Shown: piece after piece, positions 5,587 through 5,751 of the stretch
Position numbering within the stretch: the stretch's first letter is position 1
Layout: each line of letters starts with the position of its first letter
NCBI GenBank assembly: GCA_017521065.1
Contig: JAFXEA010000359.1
Location: 1 to 5,751 of the forward strand
Direction of reading: 5' to 3'
Length of the DNA: 5,751 nucleotides
Source: Kiritimatiellia bacterium
Lineage (GTDB): Bacteria; Verrucomicrobiota; Kiritimatiellia; RFP12; UBA1067
The notes under the pieces: model-generated
Database searches by the model: none
Told to the model about the DNA's origin: nothing
What the model saw: the letters and a program-made list of their open reading frames with translations, nothing else
Translations under genes and position numbers: made by a program

Positions 5587-5751
5587 AGAACGCGGGAGTA
5601 CCAAAATATTCAAACCCGACATTCACAATCGGGAGAAACGAAGGCTCTGCGGAACGAATCACGTTGACCGCACCGACCTGCACTCCATAAAGCGACTCGC
5701 TACGGTTGATAAGGCCGACCTGAAAGCCGGAAACGGAATTGGCGACGTTGA
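5585..5751 (-). CDS. C-terminal end of a surface repeat protein (LA_2272-type)
   Basis: Only the last 54 residues and the TGA are in the window. They contain two tandem 14-residue units, GFQVGLINRSESLY and GVQVGAVNVIRSAE, sharing the core G-x-Q-V-G-x-x-N. The chain ends in a hydrophobic, aromatic-rich tail (FLPIVNVGFEYFGTPAF). This core is typical of the 'N-x-x-x-x-x-x-G-x-Q-x-G-x-x-N' surface repeat proteins known from Leptospira (LA_2272 family) and found in many PVC-group genomes, where they are predicted to be exported to the outer surface. The terminal F and alternating pattern also recall an outer-membrane beta barrel. Function is unknown. It ends 11 nt before DUF1015. The name rests on pattern recognition from a short fragment. 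Confidence 0.65.
   Translation of the reverse strand, partial: NVANSVSGFQVGLINRSESLYGVQVGAVNVIRSAEPSFLPIVNVGFEYFGTPAF

Noticed and set aside
4386..5690. Plus-strand open frame of 434 codons across the DUF1015 gene
   Set aside because: It lies antisense to a gene with all DUF1015 blocks intact. Its translation is rich in Arg, Leu and His with no recognisable domain, as expected from the reverse of a GC-rich gene.

Overview
The window (5,751 bases, GC-rich coding DNA, every credible gene on the minus strand) looks like ordinary bacterial chromosome. It carries six genes, two of them cut by the window edges. It holds no tRNA, rRNA, CRISPR array, transposase or phage gene that I can see. The gene mix suggests a Gram-negative from the PVC group, perhaps a gut Kiritimatiellota or Lentisphaerota lineage. 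That mix is a repeat-type outer-surface protein, DUF1015, DUF2062, an exported PIG-L deacetylase and a large exported TIM-barrel glycosidase-like protein. The assignment is an inference from gene content, not from a marker gene.

Read in the direction of transcription (high to low coordinates), the first cluster runs from the right edge to 3138. It holds the C-terminal end of a surface repeat protein (5585-5751), a DUF1015 protein (4374-5573), a small DUF2062 membrane protein (3908-4387) and an exported PIG-L/LmbE-type zinc deacetylase (3138-3911). The genes are 11 nt apart, then overlap by 14 nt, then by 4 nt (ATGA), so they are almost certainly one translationally coupled operon.

A 273-nt intergenic region (2865-3137) follows. 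It is AT-rich in its half nearest the next gene. It holds a good -10 box, a perfect 13-bp operator-like palindrome, a 10-bp direct repeat and two small hairpins. It looks like the end of one operon and the promoter of the next.

The second cluster holds a 732-aa exported glycosidase-like protein (666-2864) and, 16 nt later, an exported glycerophosphodiester phosphodiesterase (GDPD) family protein (1-649, cut by the left edge). Both have signal peptides, so the pair probably works on a carbohydrate or glycerophosphate-containing polymer outside the cytoplasm; the substrate is unknown. The most unusual points are an inserted beta-rich module in the TIM barrel that resembles a motif common in phage virion proteins, and the apparent loss of the third metal-ligand glutamate in the GDPD protein.
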